Of a stretch of DNA of 64,000 nucleotides, positions 9,219-18,982 are shown piece by piece. Source of the DNA: an uncultured Aquimarina sp. (GTDB taxonomy: Bacteria; Bacteroidota; Bacteroidia; Flavobacteriales; Flavobacteriaceae); NCBI RefSeq assembly GCF_947492405.1, contig NZ_CANLMP010000002.1, positions 186,001-250,000 on the forward strand, written 5' to 3'. The stretch's first letter is position 1. Each line of letters starts with the position of its first letter. The notes below the pieces were generated by a model. That model had not been told where the DNA came from. It worked only from the letters and a program-made list of their open reading frames with translations, and made no database searches. Both the position numbers and the translations under genes were made by a program.

Positions 9219-10190
9219 TTAGAATTTTACTGTACGAAAGTCCTCTCGGTTATCTTTACGTGAGTTTTCCACTCGCTTCCATTGATGCACACCGCCGCTT
9301 CCTTTATATCTTACATTAAGTACGTTCATATCATCTTCATCTATCCATATTTGACAGATTGATACTTTTCCACTTCTGATATCTGTAAATCTGCCATCTA
9401 CATACTTAAACTCGCTTTTATTCCTTAAATTTTTTATAATAACCAATCCTTCTACTGGTTGATTTTTATCATCTCCTTCACATTGATAACATACAGCGTC
9501 TCTTTCTGATTGACGCAGCATCTGTTGTATAGATCCAAAAACCTTATTTTTTATCATATACAACTGAACAATATTAATTGCTACTCCTGTTTTTTTGTCA
9601 TAAGCCTTCCACTGGCCTAATATCGGGTTAGTATCAAATGTTCCTAATAGATCTTCCTTTAGTTCTGAATCAACAGGGTTATCTCCTAACCAAATTTTAA
9701 AAAGTGCCCGTTTAAACTCTAAGCTGTTTTTTACGGCTCCAAGTCTTTCCTTATTTTTATAAAGGGTAAGACTTTCATCTTTGGTATAAACTATTTTAAA
9801 AATCTCATACTTATTGATCGCTTTTGGAAGAAGCTTAAGAAAATCTCTAATACTATCCTCCATTAGATAGCTATTACCATCAGTAGCACGTTCTAACCCA
9901 TTTCGTATAATTTCTTTTAATTCCTCATTAGAAATATCAGAAATTGTTTTAATAGTCAGTGCCATAGTAGCGTTTTTGTCTGCTACCATAATCCCATCTT
10001 CGACTCCATCTACTTCAAAATCCAGATATAAGCCGATAGTATATAGTTTTCCTCTCTCTCCAGCTCCATTAAGCATTAGCTCGGTGTTTTCAAAAACATC
10101 AATATCATTAAAATGAAGATTACCGACTTTGGTTTGCGAAAATGAAATGAAGGTTACAAAAAACAAAACGATGTGTAAAATCCTGTTCAT
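9219..10190 (-). CDS. Secreted chalcone-isomerase-like / DUF2147 fusion protein
   Basis: 323 residues with a signal peptide (about 1-18). Residues about 20-170 resemble the bacterial chalcone-isomerase-like periplasmic fold (VFENTELMLNGAGERGKLYTIGLYLDF, then GLERATDG and YKNKERLGAVKNSLEFKRALFKIWLGDNP). Residues about 180-310 match DUF2147 (GQWKAYDKKTGVAINIVQLYMIKNKVFGSI, then CYQCEGDDKNQPVEGLVIIKNL and W-K-R-V). The two are usually separate proteins. Both are found in Bacteroidota envelopes, with no known catalytic role for either here. Monocistronic on appearance. Confidence 0.7.
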   Translation of the reverse strand: MNRILHIVLFFVTFISFSQTKVGNLHFNDIDVFENTELMLNGAGERGKLYTIGLYLDFEVDGVEDGIMVADKNATMALTIKTISDISNEELKEIIRNGLERATDGNSYLMEDSIRDFLKLLPKAINKYEIFKIVYTKDESLTLYKNKERLGAVKNSLEFKRALFKIWLGDNPVDSELKEDLLGTFDTNPILGQWKAYDKKTGVAINIVQLYMIKNKVFGSIQQMLRQSERDAVCYQCEGDDKNQPVEGLVIIKNLRNKSEFKYVDGRFTDIRSGKVSICQIWIDEDDMNVLNVRYKGSGGVHQWKRVENSRKDNREDFRTVKF

Positions 10191-10556
10191 AGGTTACTAT
10201 TTAGTTCACTTATTTATTTAGGGTATGCGCAATAAACGACTAATTTCTTAAAAAAGAAGAATCAATAATTCTCTCAATTCATCTTTTTCGACAAAAAACC
10301 AAATTAGTCGACATACAACTCGCTTAAACTACGGTAAAACCGTAATTTTTTTAAAAAGCTTCGCAAAATACTTATTTTTCATGAAACAAACATTATAACT
10401 TGTTAATTTTAAGATTTATACAACAAATACTTCTATACTTCATTTCATATTTATTGATTAAAAGCTACCAATTGTTATGAAAGTCTAATAATGAAAAAAC
10501 TCTACTTTATATAGTAAAGTAGAGTCTTGTTTGGTATTTATTAAAAGATCTTTTGC
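10191..10556. other. Intergenic region, 366 bp
   Basis: AT-rich, no convincing gene. Contains the queA terminator (10499-10525) and the upstream region of the 9219-10190 gene. Confidence 0.6.
10499..10525 (-). terminator. Rho-independent terminator of queA
   Basis: Perfect 11-bp stem ACTCTACTTTA / TAAAGTAGAGT (10499-10509 and 10515-10525), 5-nt loop, followed on the minus strand by TTTTTT. It lies 32 bp after the queA stop. Confidence 0.9.
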
Positions 10557-11606
10557 TTATATAATTAGCATAGCATCTCCATAAGAATAAAACTGATATT
10601 TCTCTTTTACAGCTTCCTCATAGGCTTCTTTAATAAAATCGTGTCCTGCAAAAGCAGAAACCATCATTAATAAAGTAGATTTTGGTGTATGAAAATTTGT
10701 TATCATACTATTAGCTATACTGAAATCATATGGAGGGAATATAAATTTATTTGTCCATCCTCTAAACTCATTTAACGTATTGTCGGAAGAAACAGAACTT
10801 TCTAATGCTCTCATTACTGTAGTACCAACAGCACAAATTCTTTGTTTATTGGCAATACCATTATTAATAGTTTCAGTAGCACGTGCAGTTATATATGCTT
10901 CTTCACTATCCATCTTATGTTTGGATAAATCTTCTACCTCTACTGGGTTAAAAGTACCTAATCCAACATGAAGCGTAATCTCTGCAAAATCTACTCCTTT
11001 AATTTCTAAACGTTTCATTAGGTGTTTAGAAAAATGTAAACCTGCTGTAGGGGCAGCTACTGCTCCCTCATTTTTCGCATAAATAGTTTGATATCTTTCC
11101 TCATCTTCTGGCTCTGCATCTCTTTTGATATATTTTGGCAAAGGAGTTTCTCCTAAGTCTGTAAGCTTCTGTCTGAATTCGTCATATGACCCATCATACA
11201 AAAAGCGAAGTGTACGCCCTCTAGAAGTGGTATTATCTATCACCTCTGCTACTAAACTTTCGTCATCACCAAAATATAACTTATTACCAATTCTAATTTT
11301 ACGAGCAGGATCTACAAGCACATCCCAAAGACGTGTTTCTGAATTTAATTCACGCAATAAAAACACTTCAATTCTAGCTCCTGTTTTCTCCTTATTACCA
11401 TATAACCTAGCCGGAAAAACTTTGGTATTATTAAGAACCATAACATCGTTAGGCTCAAAATAATCAATAAGATCTTTAAATTGCTTGTGTTCTATTGTTT
11501 GATCTTTTCTATTAAGAACCATCAAACGAGCTTCATCCCTATTTTCTGAAGGATATTCTGCTAATAAATCTTGTGGAAGATCAAAACTAAAATGTGATAA
11601 CTTCAT
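10557..11606 (-). CDS. queA: S-adenosylmethionine:tRNA ribosyltransferase-isomerase
   Basis: 349 residues, typical length. It transfers the ribosyl part of SAM to 7-aminomethyl-7-deazaguanine in tRNA to form epoxyqueuosine. Family landmarks are the start [28 protein letters not shown], the [15 protein letters not shown] and [10 protein letters not shown] segments, the [24 protein letters not shown] block and the end [20 protein letters not shown] good Bacteroidota promoter lies just upstream and a strong terminator follows, so it is probably its own unit. Confidence 0.97.
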   Translation of the reverse strand: MKLSHFSFDLPQDLLAEYPSENRDEARLMVLNRKDQTIEHKQFKDLIDYFEPNDVMVLNNTKVFPARLYGNKEKTGARIEVFLLRELNSETRLWDVLVDPARKIRIGNKLYFGDDESLVAEVIDNTTSRGRTLRFLYDGSYDEFRQKLTDLGETPLPKYIKRDAEPEDEERYQTIYAKNEGAVAAPTAGLHFSKHLMKRLEIKGVDFAEITLHVGLGTFNPVEVEDLSKHKMDSEEAYITARATETINNGIANKQRICAVGTTVMRALESSVSSDNTLNEFRGWTNKFIFPPYDFSIANSMITNFHTPKSTLLMMVSAFAGHDFIKEAYEEAVKEKYQFYSYGDAMLII

Positions 11607-11629
11607 TAGTGTTTGTTTTTTTGGAGGTG

Positions 11630-11661
11630 CAAATATACAATCTAGACATAGGGGTTGTCAA
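11630..11661 (-). promoter_or_regulatory. Promoter of queA
   Basis: Minus strand TTG (11661-11659), 21-bp spacer, TATATTTG (11637-11630), matching the Bacteroidota TTG / TAnnTTTG primary promoter, about 24 bp upstream of the ATG. Confidence 0.6.
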
Positions 11662-11685
11662 GTAAATGACCATATATATTTTTAT

Positions 11686-12906
11686 TTACAGGACTTTAAA
11701 ATCTAATTTCTTTAGATCATCCCAGAAATCCGGGTATGATTTTGATACTACATCGGCATCATTTATAAAAAGTGTTGTTCTTAATGCTAGTGGAGCGAAA
11801 GCCATAGCCATGCGATGATCGTGATAGGTATCTATAGCGATCTCTGATCTAATTGATGCAGCGGGAGCTAATCTCAGTGAATCCTCTGTTATAGTAACTA
11901 CGCCTCCTAATTTTTCGATTTCCGTTTTTAGAGCTTCTAACCTATCTGTTTCTTTTATCTTTAATGTATGTAATCCTTTTAGATAACATGCTTTTCCTAA
12001 CCCAAAACACGTAACAGCAATTGTTTGGGCAATATCAGGCGAGTTAGCCAAATCCAATTCTAATACTTCTGATTCATTTGACAATGAAACATTTTTTAAA
12101 GTAATCTTATTGTTCTCAAAGGTAGTTTCTACACCAAGGTTTTTATAAATATCTGCTAAAGCCGAGTCACCCTGATAACTATTTTGTTTATAGCTTCCTA
12201 ATGTTATAGTACTACCTATAGACAACGCTACAATACTATAGAAGTATGAAGCAGAACTCCAGTCGGATTCAACCACTGTTAATTTTGGCGAAACTACTTT
12301 TACAGGTTTAATACTTATTACATTGTTTTTAAAACTTCCGGTAACCCCAACATCTTTAAGCAAACTTAACGTCATTTCTATATACGGTACAGAAGTGACT
12401 TTTCCTTCTAATATAATCTCCAAACCGTTCGAAAGTGATGAGGCAATTAGCATTAATGCTGAAATATATTGACTACTTACATTGGCTGCTAATGAAACTC
12501 TATTCGATATTGGATCTTTCCCAATAATTTTTATTGGTGGAAATCCTTCTTCTTTTTCGTAGTTAATATCACATCCCAATTGTCTAAGTCCTTCTACAAG
12601 AATTTTAATCGGGCGCTCCTGCATGCGTTTACTACCCGTTAGAATTGTTTGCCGTCCTTTTTGTACTGCAAAATATGCAGTAAGAAAGCGCATTGCTGTT
12701 CCAGCGTGGTGAATATCCACAAGCTCATCTTTGCTTGCTAATGCGGCTTGCATTAACTGTGAATCATCGCTATTTGATACATTATCAATTTCTATCTCCG
12801 GATATAGCGACTGTAAGATCAATAACCTATTCGTTTCACTCTTAGATCCGGTAATCTGTAATGTATTACTCTTAATGTTCGAAATGTGTTTTAATTCCAA
12901 ATTCAT
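11686..12906 (-). CDS. aroA: 3-phosphoshikimate 1-carboxyvinyltransferase (EPSP synthase)
   Basis: 406 residues, slightly short but complete. Shikimate pathway step joining shikimate-3-phosphate and PEP. Seen: N-terminal GSKSETNR (S3P/PEP binding), HAGTAMRFL in place of the usual N-A-G-T motif, QERPIKILVEGLRQLG, and the LKIKETDRLEAL helix; ends with SKSYPDFWDDL. The first residue of NAGTAMR is His here, a variation seen in Bacteroidota. It begins a run of closely packed genes, with the small membrane gene ending 1 bp upstream. It supplies chorismate for the aromatic operon at 19-23 kb. Confidence 0.95.
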   Translation of the reverse strand: MNLELKHISNIKSNTLQITGSKSETNRLLILQSLYPEIEIDNVSNSDDSQLMQAALASKDELVDIHHAGTAMRFLTAYFAVQKGRQTILTGSKRMQERPIKILVEGLRQLGCDINYEKEEGFPPIKIIGKDPISNRVSLAANVSSQYISALMLIASSLSNGLEIILEGKVTSVPYIEMTLSLLKDVGVTGSFKNNVISIKPVKVVSPKLTVVESDWSSASYFYSIVALSIGSTITLGSYKQNSYQGDSALADIYKNLGVETTFENNKITLKNVSLSNESEVLELDLANSPDIAQTIAVTCFGLGKACYLKGLHTLKIKETDRLEALKTEIEKLGGVVTITEDSLRLAPAASIRSEIAIDTYHDHRMAMAFAPLALRTTLFINDADVVSKSYPDFWDDLKKLDFKVL

Positions 12907-12907
12907 T

Positions 12908-13162
12908 TTATTGGTTCGATTTGCGTTTTCTTAATTCAAAATAATAACCTAAAATCATCCCGTACAATGATCCTCCAATAATTCTAGACAATAGATATCG
13001 TATCCAAAGGCCATTATTTATTTTTTCATCTACAAAACTACTAAATGCCAAACCTCCATATTGCATGAAGTGTTCAATAACACTATATAGTACTATAAAA
13101 ACAAGTCCTAACAAAAGTACTGACAACCAATATCTTTTCGAAGAAATAATTGATTTAAACAT
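12908..13162 (-). CDS. Small membrane protein, unknown function
   Basis: 84 residues with two predicted transmembrane helices (about 12-33 and 55-75) and a basic C-terminus (YFELRKRKSNQ). Family not recognised. It sits between the MazG-like gene (the two share base 13162) and aroA (1-bp gap), so it is surely cotranscribed and probably translationally coupled. Confidence 0.7.
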   Translation of the reverse strand: MFKSIISSKRYWLSVLLLGLVFIVLYSVIEHFMQYGGLAFSSFVDEKINNGLWIRYLLSRIIGGSLYGMILGYYFELRKRKSNQ

Positions 13163-13488
13163 TATTTTAATTTATCGTTATTATGATGACGATCGTGGTC
13201 TCTTTTTGTTTTTATATCTAGCTTTTTATCAAATGCTTCCTGAAGATCTACTCCAGTCTGATTAGCCAAACATAAGACTACAAACATTACATCAGCCAAC
13301 TCTTCGCCTAAATCTTTATTCTTATCACTTTCCTTCTCACTTTGCTCACCGTATCTACGTGCTATTATTCTTGCTACCTCCCCAACTTCTTCTGTGAGTT
13401 GAGCCATATTTGTTAGCTCATTAAAATACCTAACACCATGATTTTTAATCCAATCATCTACGGCTTTCTGAGCGTTTTGAATATTCAT
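13162..13488 (-). CDS. MazG-like nucleotide pyrophosphohydrolase
   Basis: 108 residues, single MazG-type domain of the short all-alpha NTP pyrophosphatase superfamily. The EExxE motif (LTEEVGEVAR) and the downstream ExxD motif (EELADVMFV) that bind magnesium are present. Family members hydrolyse (d)NTPs to monophosphates, a house-cleaning role; the preferred nucleotide cannot be told. It is 1 bp downstream of the DUF3857 gene and overlaps the small membrane protein gene by one base. Confidence 0.88.
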   Translation of the reverse strand: MNIQNAQKAVDDWIKNHGVRYFNELTNMAQLTEEVGEVARIIARRYGEQSEKESDKNKDLGEELADVMFVVLCLANQTGVDLQEAFDKKLDIKTKRDHDRHHNNDKLK

Positions 13489-13489
13489 C

Positions 13490-15514
13490 TTATATTTTTT
13501 TAAGAACTACCTGTTCGTTTTCTTTCTGTATAATCTGATTATAAAATTCTTTAATAGCAGGATAATAATCAGCTGGGATAACAGGTGATGTAATGGTTTC
13601 ATCTACCACAACCTGTATTACTCCATTAGACACAATAGATCTAAATGAAAATTTACCCATATCATCCGGCAGTTTAAATGCTGATGCTTTGGGATACTCC
13701 ACAACTTCATACCCTTCTGGTATTTTAAGGTTCACCATATACTTATTTGAAAAACCATATCCAAAATCTATTGGAAATTTTCTATCGTCTGATTTAAAAA
13801 CGTTTTCTTTATCCCTCAAAAATAATAAAGGAGAAAAGAATATCTCATCATCTATTGCTTCAATTTGATCTTCAATTATAAAATTGAATCTTTCATTGAT
13901 GCCTTTACCATATTCTTTAACATCTTTTATGGTATATTCATCGAGTTCAGTAATTCCATATCTTTTTTCAAAACGTTTTACTTTACTCTCATCATCCTTT
14001 GCTCCATACACGGCTCTAAAGTTATGAGCTAAATAGTCTCTATGACTAATACTAACCTTCCCTTTTGCTATTCCCTGATCATCAATCTGGCATTGCACCT
14101 GATATATGTTTGCTGAAGGTTTTGTGGGTCTAAAACTTACCATCTGAGATGTTCCGTTTTTAGCAATTACTCTCCCCATTCCTTTTACAATTCTATTTGG
14201 CAAAATATTAGGCATTCCATACTTATCTGTAGCATCCAAATAAAAAACACTACCATCCGAAAGTTTAACTCTGGTGAGCACATAATTAAATCCATTTAAC
14301 GTTGGAAAAAGAGATATCAATCTATCACTAGTACTCGCTATTACAGGATTTGCATCTATTTTAGCATAAGTAAGCATCGAAGTAAGCATTAAATTAATTT
14401 CTGAAGCATTACCGGTACCCTCTTTATATGCTTTTTTAACCCCTTTTCTAGTGTATACACCTCGTTTCTTATTCCAATTCATTTTGCTTTTTACAAAACT
14501 ATAAATCAAACTTACCTTTTCCACTTCGCCCGTTGCTCCCTGAATAAGATTATTTACGTCTTCTTTGTAATACGATGTTTTCTTTAATTCATCACCAAAA
14601 CTAGGGCTCTTATAAATCTTTTTAGTCACATCTTCCCAGGTGGTGGATCGATACTCTATAGCTTGATTTGGAAATTTAACAAATGACAATTCATAACTTA
14701 AAGATGAAATATAGTTTTCTGCATTACCAGAATAAGGTTCTTCTTTGAACGCTGGAACATTAGTGGACTGTATATTATCCTGCTTTACTCTAAAATCGAC
14801 AGTGTTTTGATAAAAAGACGAGCCAGTACCGCGACCATGAGTAGGTCTTGTTCTAACCTTATTGTTAAAAGTAATCTTATCATTAAAACTAGATTCTTTT
14901 AAATTAACCGGTAAATATCCTGTAGAAAACTTCTTATAACTATAATATTCTGGTGATTCCACTTTCACCTCTATCTTTTTAATAGGAATCTTATACTGCA
15001 AATAAATTCTATCAATAATAGACAAAAAAGGCGAAACAATTCTGTATTTATAATCAATTACAGAACCTTCTTCTATAGAGGGCATCGTGAATTTTTGTTG
15101 ATTATAATATTCGGAAAACTCACTTTTAAAAACACCATCCTTCTTAAGTTTAGTCTCCTTTATTTTACCATCAACCAATGTAAATGTGGTTCCTTTTAAA
15201 CCAGTTATACTTTCTTTATCTCCACCATTTTTGTATAAAAACATCTCCTCTGTAGCATGTTCAAATCCATCTTTATTATATAATTTAATTCTTTTAAAAA
15301 CCTCAGTTATGAGCTGGAAACCTTTTTCTGTATTATATTCTATACTTACTTTCTTCTTTTCGTATAATACTGCAGCATTAGCAGCGCTATCTAAGGGATA
15401 TGCTTTTTCTAACAATTCCTCTTTAGATACTTTACCAAATTTATATTCTTGGGCTGACATATGAATGGTCAAAACCATAAACATGATCCCAATTATTTTA
15501 TGTGTTTTTTTCAT
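13490..15514 (-). CDS. DUF3857 / transglutaminase-like protein with degenerate triad
   Basis: 674 residues from the ATG at 15514 (a GTG lies one codon upstream). Signal peptide about 1-21. Layout: N-terminal DUF3857 beta-sandwich (about 50-270), transglutaminase-like core (about 330-430), C-terminal beta region. In the core the nucleophile Cys is replaced (KEGTGNASEIN, Ala near 370), the His position is Tyr (GFNYVLTRV) and only the Asp survives (YLDATDKYG). It is therefore probably not a cysteine protease or transglutaminase. The gene upstream is an intact paralogue, 16 bp away. Periplasmic or surface, function unknown. Confidence 0.85.
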   Translation of the reverse strand: MKKTHKIIGIMFMVLTIHMSAQEYKFGKVSKEELLEKAYPLDSAANAAVLYEKKKVSIEYNTEKGFQLITEVFKRIKLYNKDGFEHATEEMFLYKNGGDKESITGLKGTTFTLVDGKIKETKLKKDGVFKSEFSEYYNQQKFTMPSIEEGSVIDYKYRIVSPFLSIIDRIYLQYKIPIKKIEVKVESPEYYSYKKFSTGYLPVNLKESSFNDKITFNNKVRTRPTHGRGTGSSFYQNTVDFRVKQDNIQSTNVPAFKEEPYSGNAENYISSLSYELSFVKFPNQAIEYRSTTWEDVTKKIYKSPSFGDELKKTSYYKEDVNNLIQGATGEVEKVSLIYSFVKSKMNWNKKRGVYTRKGVKKAYKEGTGNASEINLMLTSMLTYAKIDANPVIASTSDRLISLFPTLNGFNYVLTRVKLSDGSVFYLDATDKYGMPNILPNRIVKGMGRVIAKNGTSQMVSFRPTKPSANIYQVQCQIDDQGIAKGKVSISHRDYLAHNFRAVYGAKDDESKVKRFEKRYGITELDEYTIKDVKEYGKGINERFNFIIEDQIEAIDDEIFFSPLLFLRDKENVFKSDDRKFPIDFGYGFSNKYMVNLKIPEGYEVVEYPKASAFKLPDDMGKFSFRSIVSNGVIQVVVDETITSPVIPADYYPAIKEFYNQIIQKENEQVVLKKI

Positions 15515-15530
15515 CACTGTTAATCGTTAT

Positions 15531-17447
15531 TTATTGTTGTTTAAGTACTATTTTTGATTTATCTGCATTACGAATTTTAGACATGAACTGTCTATATTCC
15601 TCATATTTTTCTTTTGGATATGAACCATCATTAATTCTTAATGTCCTAGAATATTTCAAAGTGGATTCATCTATTTTTTCGAGACTGTTTTTATACATCC
15701 CAAAAACAGTTTCAAAAACTTTCACTTCTGGAAGTTTGTTAATCGAATACCCTGCTGGAATGTTAATTATATATTCATCGGTATCTACGTATCCTCTGGA
15801 AATTACTAATGGAGTTTTTCTATCCTTATACTTTGTCATTTTACCATTTAAACGATTAAAAACATTAGGAATCACCAACAATCTACTTCCTGCCTTTGTC
15901 GCATAGTTTCTAGCATTTATTTTTACTTTTTCTTGGTACTCAATATTATCTTTATCATCTTCTAAATCCATAGATAGAATATTAAGATTATTAATGTGAT
16001 CCCAGTACTCTTTAAAATATAGTTTTTGATCTTTAACAGATTCTAACTTTGTCAAATATCTCCAATCATATTGTAAACCTTTGGATACAGAAGTTACTTC
16101 CGCTTCGATAGATGCATCTGGTTGCAATGAAATTGTTGCCATCGTATGCAAAGTATTTTCCTCTGGTATATACTTCTTGGTCCTTTTGATTTCTCCTCCA
16201 TCAGGTTTAACAACCAGCACATTTCTATCATCAGTTGTGGAATCATTATAATCAAATGGCAGTGTCTGACTCGTACATTCTAACCAAATATCTTTCTCTC
16301 CATCAGGAATATTAAGAATCACATGGTTTCCTTCTAAAGAAGCAAATTCAGGATCAATATTCCTCTTATAATCATCTCTCCAAACTACGCAGTAGTACGA
16401 TTCTATACCTTGACTATCCAATAGTGCTTTCGTATAATTGGTTAATGCCTTACAGTCTCCATACCCTAATCTATCCACATCACTTGCTAGCATTGGCATC
16501 CATCCACCAATACCTAATTGAATACCAACATATCTAGACTTTTTTTGAACATATTCATATATCCTCTTTGCTTTTTCTCTATTGGTCTTAGCATCTGACA
16601 CTAAAGCATCCACTTTATGAATGGTTTCCGGAGAAAGTTCACCTCTCCCTGACACCAAATTATCATACTGCCATTTACCAAAGGATTTCCAATCCATTGC
16701 AGATCCTTCTACATTAACTAATGAAAAATCTTTTAAAGCTACTTTTGCATTGGGTACTAATTCACGAATAGGAGGTCCTTTTTGTTCTGGTTCGATTGCC
16801 GCGATTTTAGACAACTTATAAGTCAGTTCCTGATCTCCCCTTTTTACATCTACCGGATACCCATTAAATTGTTTTTCGTTTGTCCTTAATGGTATTTTTT
16901 CGGGATTAATCACAGTATACTTTGATTCTTCAACACTTAAATACACTCCTCCTATTGGAAACCAAGGTCTAATCCAAGCTGTACTTTTATTCTCAGTTAT
17001 ACATTCATAAACTAAAGTATAAGGGTATTCTGTTGGTGTGTGTTCAAAATAAAGTATACGATTATCATCTACTAAAGATCCACCATCATAAACACTCCTA
17101 TCTTTAAAATCTTTCCTTTTAATTTTTTTTACCTCCTGTCCTAAAGCATTGTAAACAATTGCTTGAACCTTTTTAATTTTGATCTCAGGATCATAATACT
17201 CTCTAGAATTAGCGTGACGATTTCCATATTTATTCAATACGGTAACGACTCTTTTCGTTTTTACGGTTACAGAACTTACTGAATTAATAGTAATCGCAAT
17301 ATCTTCTGATCTCACGATAGCATTGGCATTTTTAGTAAGTACCGAATCAATAAGTATGGATTGCAGACTAAGATCATCTTGAGCATTAACTTTCGCAGAA
17401 ACACATAGAAAAACGGCAACCAGAATTAGTTGTACTTTTTTTTGCAT
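15531..17447 (-). CDS. DUF3857 and transglutaminase domain protein
   Basis: 638 residues with a signal peptide (about 1-22). DUF3857 domain at about 45-240, transglutaminase-like core at about 285-400 with Cys332 (GYGDCKALTNY) and His375 (GNHVILNI); the acidic member appears as Glu390 (WLECTSQ) where Asp is usual. C-terminal beta-rich tail. The Cys and His suggest a working thiol enzyme, unlike the neighbour downstream. Common in Bacteroidota, role not established. Confidence 0.88.
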   Translation of the reverse strand: MQKKVQLILVAVFLCVSAKVNAQDDLSLQSILIDSVLTKNANAIVRSEDIAITINSVSSVTVKTKRVVTVLNKYGNRHANSREYYDPEIKIKKVQAIVYNALGQEVKKIKRKDFKDRSVYDGGSLVDDNRILYFEHTPTEYPYTLVYECITENKSTAWIRPWFPIGGVYLSVEESKYTVINPEKIPLRTNEKQFNGYPVDVKRGDQELTYKLSKIAAIEPEQKGPPIRELVPNAKVALKDFSLVNVEGSAMDWKSFGKWQYDNLVSGRGELSPETIHKVDALVSDAKTNREKAKRIYEYVQKKSRYVGIQLGIGGWMPMLASDVDRLGYGDCKALTNYTKALLDSQGIESYYCVVWRDDYKRNIDPEFASLEGNHVILNIPDGEKDIWLECTSQTLPFDYNDSTTDDRNVLVVKPDGGEIKRTKKYIPEENTLHTMATISLQPDASIEAEVTSVSKGLQYDWRYLTKLESVKDQKLYFKEYWDHINNLNILSMDLEDDKDNIEYQEKVKINARNYATKAGSRLLVIPNVFNRLNGKMTKYKDRKTPLVISRGYVDTDEYIINIPAGYSINKLPEVKVFETVFGMYKNSLEKIDESTLKYSRTLRINDGSYPKEKYEEYRQFMSKIRNADKSKIVLKQQ

Positions 17448-17472
17448 ATAAAATTTTATTTTGGGGTAGTTA

Positions 17473-17925
17473 TTATTCTTTGTTTTTAGTATCTATAATT
17501 ATGGTTACTGGTCCATCATTAAGAAGGGATACTTTCATATCTGCTCCAAACACACCAGTTCCAATGTTTTTACCCAACTCTAACTCTAGCTGTTTTACAA
17601 AATCTTCATACAGAGGAATTGCAGTTTCTGGTCTAGCGGCCTTGATATAACTTGGTCGGTTTCCTTTACGTGTACTAGCGTGTAACGTAAATTGACTTAC
17701 TACTATAGCTTCACCATGTATATCAAGAATACTTTTATTCATTATACCATTATCATCCGCAAATATTCTTAATCGGCTTATTTTTCCAGACAACCATACA
17801 ATATCTTCTTTAGTATCTTCTTCTTCGACACCAATCAAGATTAAAAGACCACAACCTATTTGTGAAATTTTTTCTCCTTCAACCTTAACAGACGCTTCAG
17901 AAACTCTTTGAACAACAGCTCTCAT
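17473..17925 (-). CDS. dtd: D-aminoacyl-tRNA deacylase
   Basis: 150 residues, exact family length. It hydrolyses D-aminoacyl-tRNA (and Gly-tRNA(Ala)) as a chirality check. Both signature motifs are present: VVSQFTLHA (about residue 77) and the Gly-cisPro motif [14 protein letters not shown] near the C-terminus. It starts 53 bp after rsgA ends. Confidence 0.96.
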   Translation of the reverse strand: MRAVVQRVSEASVKVEGEKISQIGCGLLILIGVEEEDTKEDIVWLSGKISRLRIFADDNGIMNKSILDIHGEAIVVSQFTLHASTRKGNRPSYIKAARPETAIPLYEDFVKQLELELGKNIGTGVFGADMKVSLLNDGPVTIIIDTKNKE

Positions 17926-17978
17926 ATGTATGTGTCTTTTGGAAAGGAAATGTTACCCTCTAAATTCAAAAAAAATAA

Positions 17979-18932
17979 TTAATTTTCATTATCGTAGTGA
18001 TTTTTCCTATAATGCTCTTCTTCTCCTTCTAAAATCTGCAAGTAGCTTTTATAGCGTGACCAAGGAATCTCTTCATTATCTAAGGCTTCTTTTACTGCAC
18101 ATTTTGGTTCATTTATATGTAGACAATTATTAAATTTACATTGTTGTTTAAGTTCAAAAAACTCAGGGAAATAATCACCAACCTCTTCTTTATCCATATC
18201 CACAATCCCAAAACCTTTGATACCAGGAGTATCAATAATTTTAGCATCAAAACTAAGGTCATACATTTCTGCAAAAGTAGTGGTATGCTGGCCTTGCTGA
18301 TGTTGATCACTAATCTCTGCTGTTTTTAAAGACAAATCGGGCTCAATCAAATTTACTAATGTAGATTTACCTACACCACTATGTCCAGAAAACATACTAA
18401 CCTTTCCTTCCATCAACGTTTTTACCTTATCAATATTCTTACCTGTTTTTGCAGAGATACCAATACATTCATAGCCTATTTCTCTGTATAAAGCCGCTAA
18501 ATATTTTATTTCAAGGAGTTCATCTTGATCATACGTATCTATTTTATTAAATAGTAACACAGCTTTAATATCATACGCTTCCGCAGTCACCAAAAAACGG
18601 TCTATAAACGCAGTAAATGTAGGAGGATTATTAAGCGTAATCAATAAAAAAACCACATCAATGTTTGCCGCAATGATGTGGGTTTGCTTTGAAAGATTAA
18701 CTGATTTTCGGATAATATAATTCTGGCGCTCTCTGATATTTTCGATCACACCTGTTTCTGTATCATTATTAGTTTCTAGCTTAAAATCCACTCTATCACC
18801 TACGGACACAGGATTGGTACTTTTAATACCTTTAATTCTAAATTTACCTTTAATACGGCATTCATACACCTTACCATTATCTGCTTTAACGGTATACCAA
18901 CTTCCGGTAGATTTATATACAGTACCTGTCAT
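17979..18932 (-). CDS. rsgA: Ribosome small subunit-dependent GTPase A
   Basis: 317 residues. A circularly permuted GTPase acting in 30S maturation. OB-fold about 1-70; then G4 (LFNKID), G5 (SAKTG), G1 (GHSGVGKST), G3 (DTPG) in the permuted order; a C-terminal zinc knuckle CKFNNCLHINEPKC. All motifs intact. Confidence 0.97.
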   Translation of the reverse strand: MTGTVYKSTGSWYTVKADNGKVYECRIKGKFRIKGIKSTNPVSVGDRVDFKLETNNDTETGVIENIRERQNYIIRKSVNLSKQTHIIAANIDVVFLLITLNNPPTFTAFIDRFLVTAEAYDIKAVLLFNKIDTYDQDELLEIKYLAALYREIGYECIGISAKTGKNIDKVKTLMEGKVSMFSGHSGVGKSTLVNLIEPDLSLKTAEISDQHQQGQHTTTFAEMYDLSFDAKIIDTPGIKGFGIVDMDKEEVGDYFPEFFELKQQCKFNNCLHINEPKCAVKEALDNEEIPWSRYKSYLQILEGEEEHYRKNHYDNEN

Positions 18933-18982
18933 AGACGCAAAGATGCGAATAAATCTCTATATCAAATAGGTATTATACATAT

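Noticed and set aside
10330..10351. Hairpin TACGGT-AAA-ACCGTA followed by T-run on the plus strand
   Set aside because: Looks like a terminator, but no plus-strand gene lies upstream; too short to call.
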